A stretch of DNA of 51,362 nt, from contig CAJATL010000347.1 of the NCBI GenBank assembly GCA_903944895.1, forward strand, positions 1 through 51,362. Reading direction: 5' to 3'. Made by a program: the position numbers and the translations under genes. A model generated the notes under the pieces. The model did not search any database. It was not told the origin of the DNA and was given only the letters and a program-made list of their open reading frames with translations. Positions 1-7,640 of this stretch are shown piece after piece (the stretch's first letter is position 1; every line of letters begins with the position of its first letter). Source of the stretch: an uncultured Bacteroidota bacterium. Lineage in GTDB: Bacteria > Bacteroidota > Bacteroidia > Bacteroidales > 4484-276.

Positions 1-41
1 ATCGGCTGACCGACTAAATTCTTTGTTGTATCTTTGCCCAT
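1..41 (-). CDS. 5' end of a possible IS4-type transposase (partial)
   Basis: Thirteen codons are visible before the window edge, reading MGKDTTKNLVGQP. This resembles the N-termini of IS4-family, DUF4372-bearing transposases common in Bacteroidota, which begin with a short polar stretch followed by a GQP motif. The fragment is too short for a firm call; it could be any minus-strand gene starting here. The hairpin at 79-112 lies just upstream of its start codon. Confidence 0.3.
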   Translation of the reverse strand, partial: MGKDTTKNLVGQP

Positions 42-78
42 GTTGAAGTTATTTTTTGCAAAACAAACTTACAACATT

Positions 79-112
79 GGGGCGAAACCTAATGGCTATA
101 GCCCCTTTTTTT
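79..112 (+). terminator. Rho-independent terminator-like hairpin
   Basis: GGGGC at 79-83 pairs with GCCCC at 101-105 and is followed by seven T (106-112). It is oriented to stop plus-strand transcription entering from the left. It would shield the NlpC/P60 gene that starts 42 bases further on. Confidence 0.5.
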
Positions 113-153
113 GTTGAAATTTTAACCGGTCAGTACTGATATTTAATACCATA

Positions 154-1335
154 ATGAAGAATAATTTTAAAAAATCCGGCTTCCTGTTGCTAATGCTTTT
201 TGCAGGAACAATGATGATGGCGCAAAGCACGTCGTTTAAAACGCTTTCTCTGGAACTGCAATCCTTGCAAAAACAGCTTGTGCCTGATAAGCGGGTGGCT
301 ATTCTCGAAATCGAAATCAAAGACACCCTTCAACCCACGGTTGTTGTTTCGGGAGAAACCGATCTGGCGGAGGCAAAAGCACAAATTATCCAATTTCTGA
401 ATGATAAAAAGTTTTCTTTTATTGATTCCATCAGGCTTTTACCAGAATCTAAACTGGGAGATAAAATCTGGGCGTTGGCTACTTTGTCGGTTTCAAACCT
501 GCGTACAGAACCTGATCATGCTTCCGAATTAGCTTCTCAGGTGATGATGGGAACCCCGTTAAAAGTGTTGGACTGCAACGAAAAATGGTGCAGGGTGCAA
601 ACTCCCGAAAACTACATTGGCTGGATGGATACCAGCGGCTTTGAGCGGGTTGATCAAAAAGAATTAAATCGCTGGAAAGCCTTAAACCGCTATGTTTTTA
701 AGAGTATGACCGGCTATGTTTATGACGCACCTGGCAAAAAAGGTAAAATCGTTTCTGATCTAGTTCTTGGCGACCTTTTCGAAGTTGAAACGACGGTAAA
801 GGGATTTTTTAAAATCAAAATTCCCGACGGCAGGAGTGGATTTGTCAAAAAATCAGACTGCATTTCGTTTGATGAATGGAGTAATTCAGAACCAAATGTT
901 CAGGCTGTTTTGACAGTTGCCAGACAGATGATGGGTTCGCCTTATTTGTGGGGAGGAACTTCGAGCAAGGGTGTTGATTGTTCGGGCTTCGTGAAACTGG
1001 TTTATTATTCTCAGGGAATTATCCTTGCCCGCGACGCCTCGCAACAAGCTAAGTATGGTGAAGCGATTGATTTCACAAACACAAACAAACTGCAGGCCGG
1101 CGATCTGCTCTTTTTTGGAAGCTCGGCACAACGGATCGGCCATGTGGGGATTTATCTCGAAAAAGGAAATTTCATCCATGCTTCGGGCAGGGTGCACATC
1201 AGCAGCCTCATTCCAACCGATCCAAAATATGTTCCTTCGCGGAAAAACGTAGCCGCCCGCCGAATACTCAATTCGCTAAACACCGAAGGAATTGTGATGG
1301 TGAAAGACCATCCGTGGTACACTGTTAAACCATAA
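154..1335 (+). CDS. SH3-domain NlpC/P60 family cell-wall endopeptidase
   Basis: Exported peptidoglycan-peptide hydrolase of 393 residues. A signal peptide (residues 1-24, cut after MMAQ) leads into an N-terminal region. Two bacterial SH3-like domains follow, about residues 105-165 (LSVSNLRTEPDHASELAS) and 175-235. A C-terminal NlpC/P60 domain (250-375) carries catalytic Cys276 in GVDCSGFV, His330 in RIGHVGIY and a third polar residue His342 in FIHASGRVH. Known relatives with this layout (YkfC/DvLysin type) cut the gamma-D-Glu-diamino-acid bond and release L-Ala-D-Glu. The dipeptide epimerase that acts on that product starts 10 bases downstream, so the two are probably cotranscribed and functionally coupled. 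Confidence 0.93.
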   Translation: MKNNFKKSGFLLLMLFAGTMMMAQSTSFKTLSLELQSLQKQLVPDKRVAILEIEIKDTLQPTVVVSGETDLAEAKAQIIQFLNDKKFSFIDSIRLLPESKLGDKIWALATLSVSNLRTEPDHASELASQVMMGTPLKVLDCNEKWCRVQTPENYIGWMDTSGFERVDQKELNRWKALNRYVFKSMTGYVYDAPGKKGKIVSDLVLGDLFEVETTVKGFFKIKIPDGRSGFVKKSDCISFDEWSNSEPNVQAVLTVARQMMGSPYLWGGTSSKGVDCSGFVKLVYYSQGIILARDASQQAKYGEAIDFTNTNKLQAGDLLFFGSSAQRIGHVGIYLEKGNFIHASGRVHISSLIPTDPKYVPSRKNVAARRILNSLNTEGIVMVKDHPWYTVKP

Positions 1336-1345
1336 ACGCTTTATT

Positions 1346-2494
1346 ATGAAAACCGACCGCCGAAATTTTTTACGAACTGCCGGATTATTTGCACTTGCAG
1401 GGATGACCGGAGTAGAAACACTTTTTGCAACCTCCGGTAAAAAGGTCATCCCATCTTCAAAAGGAGGCTTATCGTTAAGTTTTTTGCCGTACGAGCTGCA
1501 ACTGCAACATGTTTTTACGCTGGCCAACAGTTCCCGCAAAACCACACCAGACGTACTCACACGCATCGAAATTGATGGCGTGGTTGGTTATGGCGAAGCA
1601 TCCATGCCACCTTATCTTGGCGAAAGCATCGAAAGCGCCACCCGCTTTCTTTCATCGCTCGATTTGAGCCAGTTCACCGATCCTTTTCAGATGGACGACA
1701 TTTTGCAATATGTTGATTCGGTGATGCCGGGAAATACCGCCGCAAAAGCCGCCGTGGATATAGCTTTGCACGATTTGGTTGGTAAAATTTTGAAGCAACC
1801 CTGGTATAAAATCTGGGGATTTGACCCTTCCGATACGCCCCACACATCTTTTACCATCGGCATTGATACACCCGAAATTGTCCGGCAAAAAGTAGCCGAA
1901 GCTGCACCTTATAAAATCCTGAAAGTAAAACTTGGTTTGGCCACCGACCGCGAAATGATCGAAACCATCCGCTCTGTAACCGACCGGCCTTTGTGCGTGG
2001 ACGTAAACCAGGGCTGGACCGACCGTGTAAAAGCCCTCGAAACCATCCACTGGTTAAAGGAAAACGGGGTTATTTTGGTTGAACAGCCCATGCCCAAAAC
2101 AGCAGTTGACGATATGGCCTGGCTCACGCAAAACAGCCCGCTGCCCACCGTTGCCGACGAATCGTTGCAACGTCTGCCCGATGTGATAAAAGCGCACGGC
2201 GTTTATAGCGGCATCAATATTAAGCTAATGAAATGCACCGGGATGCGCGAAGCCCACCAGATGCTTACACTGGCCCGTTCGCTGGATATGAAAGTGATGA
2301 TTGGCTGCATGACCGAAACTTCATGTGGTGTTTCGGCAGCCTCCCAACTTGCCCCAAAAGCCGACTGGGCCGACCTTGACGGCAACGTGCTCATCACAAA
2401 CGATCCCTTTGCCGGGATGCAAATAATTGATGGAAAAGTTACCCTGACAGATAAGCCGGGAATCGGGCTAAAGGTTGTGAAGAAGTTATTTTAA
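1346..2494 (+). CDS. Dipeptide (L-Ala-D/L-Glu) epimerase, Tat-exported
   Basis: Enolase-superfamily enzyme of the muconate-lactonizing subgroup, 382 residues. It begins with a twin-arginine signal (DRRNFLRTAGLFALAG), so it is expected to fold in the cytoplasm and be exported. Catalytic and metal ligands are all visible: the KVK pair (Lys193, Lys195), Asp219 in CVDVNQGW, Glu246 in LVEQPMP, Asp271 in VADES and the distal lysines in NIKLMKCTG. The family epimerizes L-Ala-D-Glu to L-Ala-L-Glu during murein-peptide recycling; substrate specificity cannot be read with certainty from sequence. A periplasmic location is unusual compared with cytoplasmic YcjG/YkfB, and agrees with the exported NlpC/P60 hydrolase just upstream. 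Confidence 0.88.
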   Translation: MKTDRRNFLRTAGLFALAGMTGVETLFATSGKKVIPSSKGGLSLSFLPYELQLQHVFTLANSSRKTTPDVLTRIEIDGVVGYGEASMPPYLGESIESATRFLSSLDLSQFTDPFQMDDILQYVDSVMPGNTAAKAAVDIALHDLVGKILKQPWYKIWGFDPSDTPHTSFTIGIDTPEIVRQKVAEAAPYKILKVKLGLATDREMIETIRSVTDRPLCVDVNQGWTDRVKALETIHWLKENGVILVEQPMPKTAVDDMAWLTQNSPLPTVADESLQRLPDVIKAHGVYSGINIKLMKCTGMREAHQMLTLARSLDMKVMIGCMTETSCGVSAASQLAPKADWADLDGNVLITNDPFAGMQIIDGKVTLTDKPGIGLKVVKKLF

Positions 2495-2519
2495 ATCGAA
2501 AAATGAAACCATTTTAACC

Positions 2520-4400
2520 ATGGCCAAAATTAATTTTCGTGTGTTTTATTTGGGTTTGATTGCTCCTATGTTTTTAATTTTACTCGAATCGTGCGGAGGA
2601 AATCAGACTGGAGAAAAAGGTGCGACATTTCTCCAAAAAATCGAATCAGCCATCGAAGGTGAAAAGCCGGATGAATACGATCCCGCGAATGTTTTGCTGG
2701 TTTTGCCCGGAAATCCTGCGCCCGGCGAAAGTTTTCGCATCCTGGCAACAGGCGGACGGAATATCCGTAAAGCAAAAATCATCGTTGCCGAACCATCTGG
2801 AAATCTGGAATCTCTTAATAATAAAACTGGGGATGAACTGCCTTGCTGGCGAATAGATGATTTTGCCGGAAGTCAGGCAGGCGACTATAAAGCCACCTTG
2901 ATTATTGATAAAAAAGAGGTCAGTAATCTGGAATTTAAAATTTCGCCACGTGAGCCAACTTCCCCAAAAGGGACAATATGGAAAACCACCCGTGGCTGGG
3001 ACAGCAACATGGAAACCGTTTATTCGGCGTGGGTCACGGCCTTGTTTCAAGGTGGCGATGAGCAGACTTCGTGGCCGGCACTGCATGAGGTAACCCAGAA
3101 TCGGGAGCATAATTTCCTGTATAATTTTCTCTCGCTTGATGAAGATAATCCCGAAAGTAAAATCAAAGTAATCATGGAACCCGACTGTGCCGATAATCCT
3201 TTTTTCCTAAGAGCCTATTTTGCCTGGAAACTGGGGCTTCCGTTTGGTTTTCATATTTGCGACAGAGGCTATCTCGGCAAAAATCCCGGCACAGGCCAAT
3301 GGGTTACCAACGAAAACCCAACATCAAAAAGCAATCCGGTGCTGGCTTTCAATTCCTTTTTACGAAGGATGATGGATGGCGTACATTCAGGTACCGCGCG
3401 GACTGCCCTCGACAACGAAAACTCGGACTATTATCCGGTTCCGCTTTCGCGGGAAGCTTTGCGTCCCGGAACGGTTTATGCCGATCCTTACGGGCATACC
3501 TTTATTCTGGTAAGTTGGGTGCCACAAACCAACAATCATCCGGGCGTGTTGCTTGCCGTTGATGCGCAACCCGATAAAACCATTGCAATTAAAAGGTTCT
3601 GGAAAGGGAATTTCCTTTTTAATACCACCGAAGTTGTTGGCGAACCAGGATTTAAAGCTTTTCGGCCTATTACTTTTGAAAATGGTAAGATTGGCCTGAT
3701 GAAAAACGAAGAACTTAATTCATCAACCGGATTCGTTCCGTTTTCGCTACAGCAGCGAAAGATGGAAAGCAATGTTTTTTATCTCGCCATGGAGCGGTTA
3801 ATAAATCCTGAACCGCTCGATCCGGAAGCAGCATTGCAAAATCTCATACAAGCGCTTCATGAACAACTATTGGTTCGCGTCAAATCTGTGGCCAATGGCG
3901 AAGCCTATCTTCAGGCACATCCGGGAACGGTAATTCCGATGCCTTCAAATGCCAACGGAATTTTTCAAACGGGTGGATTGTGGGAAGATTTTTCGACACC
4001 CAACCGCGATTTGCGGCTGCTTATTGCGATGGATGCCGTGACTGATTTCCCCGAAAGGGTTGCCACTTCGCCCGATGACTTTAAAATCTCAAATTTTAAT
4101 TCTTCAGAAAACATTAAAAATAAACTTCAAACGCTCCTTGATAAAAAGGTTTCCGAACTTACAATAAGCTACACCCGCTCCGATGGCTCAACACAGGAAC
4201 TTACTCTGGCAGAAATTCTGAAGCGAAAAGAAGCTTTTGAGGTGGCTTATAATCCAAATGATGGTATCGAAATACGCTGGGGAGCACCCGAAAACAGCAA
4301 CGAAAGATTAACCTGCAAACGTCAGGCACCGGCACATCAGCAGAAAACCATGCAATCGGTAAGGAAATGGTTCAGCGAGCGGCTGCATCCACCAACATAA
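2520..4400 (+). CDS. Lipoprotein with putative transglutaminase/papain-like triad
   Basis: A 626-residue protein I cannot assign to a named family. The N-terminus has a hydrophobic stretch ending in a lipobox (LLESC, Cys25), so it is probably a lipoprotein. Residues 55-145 look like an Ig-like beta domain. The middle part contains a pattern typical of papain-fold enzymes: Cys223 in PDCADNPFFLRAYFAWKLGL, His326 in DPYGHTFIL and Asp348 in LLAVDAQPD. I infer a cysteine-hydrolase or transglutaminase-like domain. The C-terminal 200 residues are rich in helices and unrecognised. It lies 25 bases after the epimerase in the same direction and probably shares its transcript, which suggests a role with cell-wall peptides or peptide linkage. 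Confidence 0.75.
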   Translation: MAKINFRVFYLGLIAPMFLILLESCGGNQTGEKGATFLQKIESAIEGEKPDEYDPANVLLVLPGNPAPGESFRILATGGRNIRKAKIIVAEPSGNLESLNNKTGDELPCWRIDDFAGSQAGDYKATLIIDKKEVSNLEFKISPREPTSPKGTIWKTTRGWDSNMETVYSAWVTALFQGGDEQTSWPALHEVTQNREHNFLYNFLSLDEDNPESKIKVIMEPDCADNPFFLRAYFAWKLGLPFGFHICDRGYLGKNPGTGQWVTNENPTSKSNPVLAFNSFLRRMMDGVHSGTARTALDNENSDYYPVPLSREALRPGTVYADPYGHTFILVSWVPQTNNHPGVLLAVDAQPDKTIAIKRFWKGNFLFNTTEVVGEPGFKAFRPITFENGKIGLMKNEELNSSTGFVPFSLQQRKMESNVFYLAMERLINPEPLDPEAALQNLIQALHEQLLVRVKSVANGEAYLQAHPGTVIPMPSNANGIFQTGGLWEDFSTPNRDLRLLIAMDAVTDFPERVATSPDDFKISNFNSSENIKNKLQTLLDKKVSELTISYTRSDGSTQELTLAEILKRKEAFEVAYNPNDGIEIRWGAPENSNERLTCKRQAPAHQQKTMQSVRKWFSERLHPPT

Positions 4401-4410
4401 AAAAGAAGGA

Positions 4411-5157
4411 TCAATTTACTTCATGTGTTCCGTCGGGAAGGAACTTTACGATTGGAGGCACTTTGGTTTTTTCAAAAAAATCGTAACTCTTTTTAAGGTC
4501 AGCCCACAAGCTGATATCATCCTTGAATTTGGAGAAGTTGGTTGTTAAAAAGGAATAATTGGAATCGGTAAGCTGAGCCGGGAAAATGGTCAGTCCAATT
4601 TCTTCCTGGCCGCTGTTGTAGGCCTCGATACAATAAACAAACAATTCCTTTATCCTTTCGTTCGTGATGGCGATGCAACCCGACGACACACACTCGCCGT
4701 GAATGAAAATGAAATTCCCCAAACGACCCGGAACACCCATGATGCTGTCGGAGGCATTCGGGTAGTTTATCTGCATCGACAAATAATATTTGCTGTAAGG
4801 ATTCAGGCCGGAGATGTGGTAAAATCCTTCGGGAACCTGTAAATCGCGATAACGCCTTTTTGGCCCTATGTATCCCGAGATTTCACAGATGGGAAATTCT
4901 TTGATCATCAAAAAAACAGAGTCGGAACTGTTTTTTGCCCACAACTCAATTTTTTTTTCGGTTTTAAAAGCACGCAGGTAAATCCTCAGGCTATCGCGCG
5001 AAATGGAATGCCTGGCAAGTGTTGTAATAACGGATTTCTCTTTATCAGCATAGGCTTCCCGCACTCTGGTAAACGCCAGTTGTTCGTTTCTGAATGAGTT
5101 AGGATTGCTTCCCTGATTCAGGAATAATAATGGTAAAAGTATTATCAAAAGTCTCAT
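4411..5157 (-). CDS. YafK-type murein L,D-transpeptidase family protein
   Basis: A 248-residue exported protein with an N-terminal hydrophobic signal (MRLLIILLPLLFL). The YkuD-type catalytic core spans about residues 65-190 and ends in the signature HGECVSSGCIAIT, with the conserved His and the nucleophilic Cys of SxGC. The stretch ISGYIGPKRRYRDLQVPEGFY is typical of the YafK/DpaA (LdtF) branch. Members of that branch either make or cut L,D cross-links or detach Braun-type lipoprotein from murein; which applies here is open. The gene converges on the preceding lipoprotein gene with only 10 bases between stop codons. A TATTTTTG -7 box lies on its strand at 5180-5187. Confidence 0.88.
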   Translation of the reverse strand: MRLLIILLPLLFLNQGSNPNSFRNEQLAFTRVREAYADKEKSVITTLARHSISRDSLRIYLRAFKTEKKIELWAKNSSDSVFLMIKEFPICEISGYIGPKRRYRDLQVPEGFYHISGLNPYSKYYLSMQINYPNASDSIMGVPGRLGNFIFIHGECVSSGCIAITNERIKELFVYCIEAYNSGQEEIGLTIFPAQLTDSNYSFLTTNFSKFKDDISLWADLKKSYDFFEKTKVPPIVKFLPDGTHEVN

Positions 5158-5440
5158 GAATAGATCTAAAATTAGGGAGCAAAAATAGTTTAAAAACGCT
5201 TAAAAAATCAGATCATGGATCATGATGAATTTCCCTGGAAAAGTTGGAAGGTTTTTTTTATTGTTAAAGGAAATCGTTAAATGAAAAATTGGTAACAAAT
5301 AAATCATTTAATACCAATAGATTAGGACGTTTAATGTGATTCGGAAGGGGCAAAGCTGTGTCAATCTTATTTTTCTGTTTTCAAATATCCTTGCCTGATT
5401 TTCATCCCTGCATATTTTTTTTGTTCAGTGAAATTTTGGC
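5158..5440. other. Intergenic stretch, no gene seen
   Basis: AT-rich spacer upstream of the L,D-transpeptidase gene. The only signals noted are the -7 box at 5180-5187 (minus strand) and a short GATCATGGATCATGAT near-palindrome around 5212. No convincing open reading frame or RNA gene was found here. Confidence 0.6.
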
Positions 5441-5465
5441 AAAAAAAAAGACACCATTTGGTGTC
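5441..5465 (-). terminator. Rho-independent terminator of the small RNA
   Basis: On the minus strand GACACC (5465-5460) pairs with GGTGTC (5455-5450), followed by nine consecutive T (5449-5441). It is one of the strongest intrinsic terminators in the window and lies more than 300 bases beyond the nearest upstream protein gene, supporting a separate transcript here. Confidence 0.8.
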
Positions 5466-5685
5466 CACTCTTTCCCCTATTATTTATTTTTCACTTTTGC
5501 ATTGTTGGTTGATTAAAAACAAGGTTCCTTATCCCTGGACCTTAGCTCTGCGGTTAAAAAAGAACTTTTTAATGAGAGCCACAAGAAATGTTGAACAAGG
5601 ATAAGGAACGCTAGTGCAATCAATTAATCCCTAAAAATCTGTTTGCCATTTCGAAATTAAACCCCTTTCAATTAAATCTCTGACG
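5441..5685 (-). ncRNA. Structured small RNA candidate, 6S RNA-like
   Basis: On the minus strand this region folds as one long interrupted hairpin. TTGATT (5623-5618) pairs with AATCAA (5514-5509). After an internal loop of about 8-9 bases on each side, an 11-bp perfect stem follows, 5609-5599 with 5534-5524 (GTTCCTTATCC). Next comes an open bubble, a 5-bp GC-containing stem (5579-5575 with 5549-5545) and an apical A/T stem (5572-5554). Downstream on the same strand is a canonical terminator (5465-5441), and upstream is a TAGATTTG -7 box (5699-5692). A closing stem, central bubble and terminal stem-loop are the layout of 6S RNA, the RNA polymerase regulator. The identity is an inference; no known sequence motif proves it, and the ends are estimates. 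Confidence 0.5.
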
Positions 5686-5691
5686 GCACGA

Positions 5692-5699
5692 CAAATCTA
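5692..5699 (-). promoter_or_regulatory. Bacteroidota -7 box ahead of the small RNA
   Basis: Reads TAGATTTG on the minus strand, matching TAnnTTTG. A TTTG lies upstream at 5727-5724, with a 24-base spacer that is longer than the usual 19-21. It would place the RNA start near 5685. Confidence 0.4.
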
Positions 5700-5781
5700 C
5701 ACCAAAACTGAATAATTATGTATCAAAAAGTAAGTTAACGGTAGCTTTGGGTCAGTTAACGGTATTTTACATCTCTGGAAA

Positions 5782-6438
5782 TTATAAATGACTAATGCTA
5801 CGGTTTAAAAAGTCGATAAAAGGGTTCATAATCCTGCAGGTTTCAACAACGAAGGGCAAATAACTCTCTTTTTTTAATTCTTCATCCGACATGTTTGCAC
5901 CTACAATATAGCTTTTGTATTTTAACAATTCTATGTCCTCAAAATCAGCAGGGAAGTCCTTTGGAGGCCGTTGGAGTTTTTCATCGCTCAATGATCCAAA
6001 TCTTTGCACAAATGGTTTCGAGTTGATAATTTTTTTGAATTCTTCGGAAGACTGATAAATTTCATACCTGATCGCTTTCAGAATCTCAGGAGATGGCTGC
6101 CACTTACCGCCTCCCACAAATGAATTTCCCGGTTCGATATGAAAATAGTATCCTGCAAACCTGCTATTTCGACCACCTTTATTTATAGAGGCGCCAAAAT
6201 GAGCTTTGTAAGGATCCTTGTTTTTCGAAAACCTGACGTCACGATAAATCCTGAAAACACAATCTTTCGCAGTCAAAAAATGTGTTTCCGGATCAAACAC
6301 TGAAACTCCTTTAATTACCTCAGTAACCAGTAATTCAAACTTTGTCTTTGTTTCTTCATACCAGTCTCTGTTGGCCAAAAACCACTCGCGCGTGTTATTG
6401 TTTTTCAATTCTTCAAGAAAAGCGATGATTGTTTCCAT
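5782..6438 (-). CDS. DUF2461 family protein
   Basis: A 218-residue cytoplasmic protein recognised as DUF2461 (TIGR02453 type) from its opening FLEELKNNNTREWFLANRDW, the central DCVFRIYRDVRFSKNKDPYK and the PGNSFVGGGKWQP segment. The family is widespread in bacteria, with no established biochemical role. The length matches relatives. It stands alone, with the small-RNA candidate 97 bases downstream on the same strand and a TATTTTTG -7 box at 6467-6474 on its strand, 29 bases upstream of the start codon. Confidence 0.9.
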   Translation of the reverse strand: METIIAFLEELKNNNTREWFLANRDWYEETKTKFELLVTEVIKGVSVFDPETHFLTAKDCVFRIYRDVRFSKNKDPYKAHFGASINKGGRNSRFAGYYFHIEPGNSFVGGGKWQPSPEILKAIRYEIYQSSEEFKKIINSKPFVQRFGSLSDEKLQRPPKDFPADFEDIELLKYKSYIVGANMSDEELKKESYLPFVVETCRIMNPFIDFLNRSISHL

Positions 6439-6474
6439 ATTTTAAAATTTATTTGTGTTCAGAAAACAAAAATA

Positions 6475-7027
6475 GTAAAGTTGGCCAAATCAGATGGTGC
6501 AATCCATCGTAATATGTTCGTTCATCTGACTAACTTAATTTTCCATCGATCTTCTTTCAAACATAATTTTCCTAAATATTTAAGCATTTGAGCTATTGTA
6601 TCAATGGACAACTGCTAACTTCAATATTTTTTCACTCTCTGGTAATGAGATGACAAAAAAGTGATTTCAGGAAAGTTGAATGTAAGCGGTTAATGTAAAA
6701 GTTTTCAGTGAGCTCTTCGGCTGCATACATTAACAAAAAGCAATTATGATCATTTCGATCTGCCAACTTGCCGAATGAATTCACTGCTCCTGTATTTTTT
6801 AATATCATCACTACTAAAATCGTTGTTTGCCATCCCGGAATTTTCAAATTAAAGAAATTCACAAAACAGAAATGACTAAATCCAGGGATTGAATTGTCGT
6901 TAAGCCATAAAAATGGTGATATCGTTTTATTATCACTCCATCATTGGCATAAAATACTTCCTGATGGTCTAAATGCCTATCTGTGAAAATTTTCTATAAA
7001 ATATTTTCTTTTATTTTCAGGAATTAC
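6475..7027. other. Intergenic stretch, no convincing gene
   Basis: AT-rich spacer between DUF2461 and the rimP promoter. A 76-codon minus-strand frame (6862-6632) exists but lacks a recognisable domain, ribosome site or typical composition. I see no RNA gene. Confidence 0.5.
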
Positions 7028-7035
7028 TATCTTTG
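7028..7035 (+). promoter_or_regulatory. -7 promoter box of the rimP-nusA-infB operon
   Basis: Reads TATCTTTG, a match to the Bacteroidota TAnnTTTG element. The upstream -33 region is T-rich (TTTTC near 7006-7010). It would start transcription near 7042 and give a leader of about 108 bases. Confidence 0.65.
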
Positions 7036-7113
7036 CAGCCGAATTTTAGAGGAGAATTAGAAGGGAAATTTTCGTAAAATTATGCTTTTTGATAAGCAGC
7101 GAAATGAAGCAGA

Positions 7114-7138
7114 GGGGACAACAAGTCCCCTATTTTAT
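7114..7138 (+). promoter_or_regulatory. rimP leader hairpin, possible attenuator
   Basis: GGGGAC (7114-7119) pairs with GTCCCC (7125-7130) across a 5-base loop, followed by TATTTTAT. The hairpin ends about 12 bases before the rimP start codon. A terminator-like stem in the leader of an operon encoding the elongation factor NusA suggests attenuation or autocontrol; this is inferred, not shown. Confidence 0.5.
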
Positions 7139-7149
7139 TAGGTTAGTGA

Positions 7150-7602
7150 ATGATTGAGAAAAATAACATAGTTGGATTAGCCGATGAGTTTCTGCAAAAT
7201 ACCGACAAGTATGTGGTTGATTTGCAGGTTAAACCGGGGAATATTATTGCCGTAACAATTGATGGGGATACGCCAGTAACCATTGTTGATTGCATTCAAT
7301 TGAGTAAGTTTATCGAATCGAAACTTGACAGGGAAATTGAGGACTTTGATTTAAAAATCAGTTCCTTTGGCGCCGAAAAACCTTTCAAAATGATACGTCA
7401 ATATCGGAAAAACATTGGCCGTGACGTTGAAATCATCATGGAAGACGACACAATTGTTAAGGGAAAGCTGCTCGATATTGTTGACGAAAAGATTAAAATC
7501 AAACCAGCTGGTAAGAAAAAGAAAAACGAAACACTGATTGAAGAACTTTGGATTGATCTTGCTCAAGTCAAACAAACCAAATGCACACTATCATTTAAAT
7601 AA
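7150..7602 (+). CDS. rimP: Ribosome maturation factor RimP
   Basis: A 150-residue cytoplasmic protein required for maturation of the 30S ribosomal subunit. The N-terminal alpha/beta domain (about residues 1-80) has the family pattern VTIDGDTPVTIVDCIQLSKF, corresponding to the DhhGvtldDC segment. The C-terminal SH3-like domain (85-150) includes NIGRDVEIIMEDDTIVKGKL. Length and position directly ahead of nusA and infB are the usual bacterial arrangement, which supports the call. It is the first gene of the operon, preceded by the leader hairpin; nusA starts 38 bases after its stop. Confidence 0.95.
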   Translation: MIEKNNIVGLADEFLQNTDKYVVDLQVKPGNIIAVTIDGDTPVTIVDCIQLSKFIESKLDREIEDFDLKISSFGAEKPFKMIRQYRKNIGRDVEIIMEDDTIVKGKLLDIVDEKIKIKPAGKKKKNETLIEELWIDLAQVKQTKCTLSFK

Positions 7603-7640
7603 TACGATTACCGGAATAGTCAAAGAAAAATATTGAAACA

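Noticed and set aside
29-36. TATCTTTG box as promoter of the NlpC/P60 gene
   Set aside because: No -33 element at the right distance, and a terminator hairpin lies between it and the gene.
1886-2148. Antisense frames inside the epimerase and other well-defined genes
   Set aside because: They are shadows of conserved coding regions and have no independent support.
6632-6862. 76-codon minus-strand frame in the gap before rimP
   Set aside because: No ribosome site, no domain and atypical composition; probably chance.
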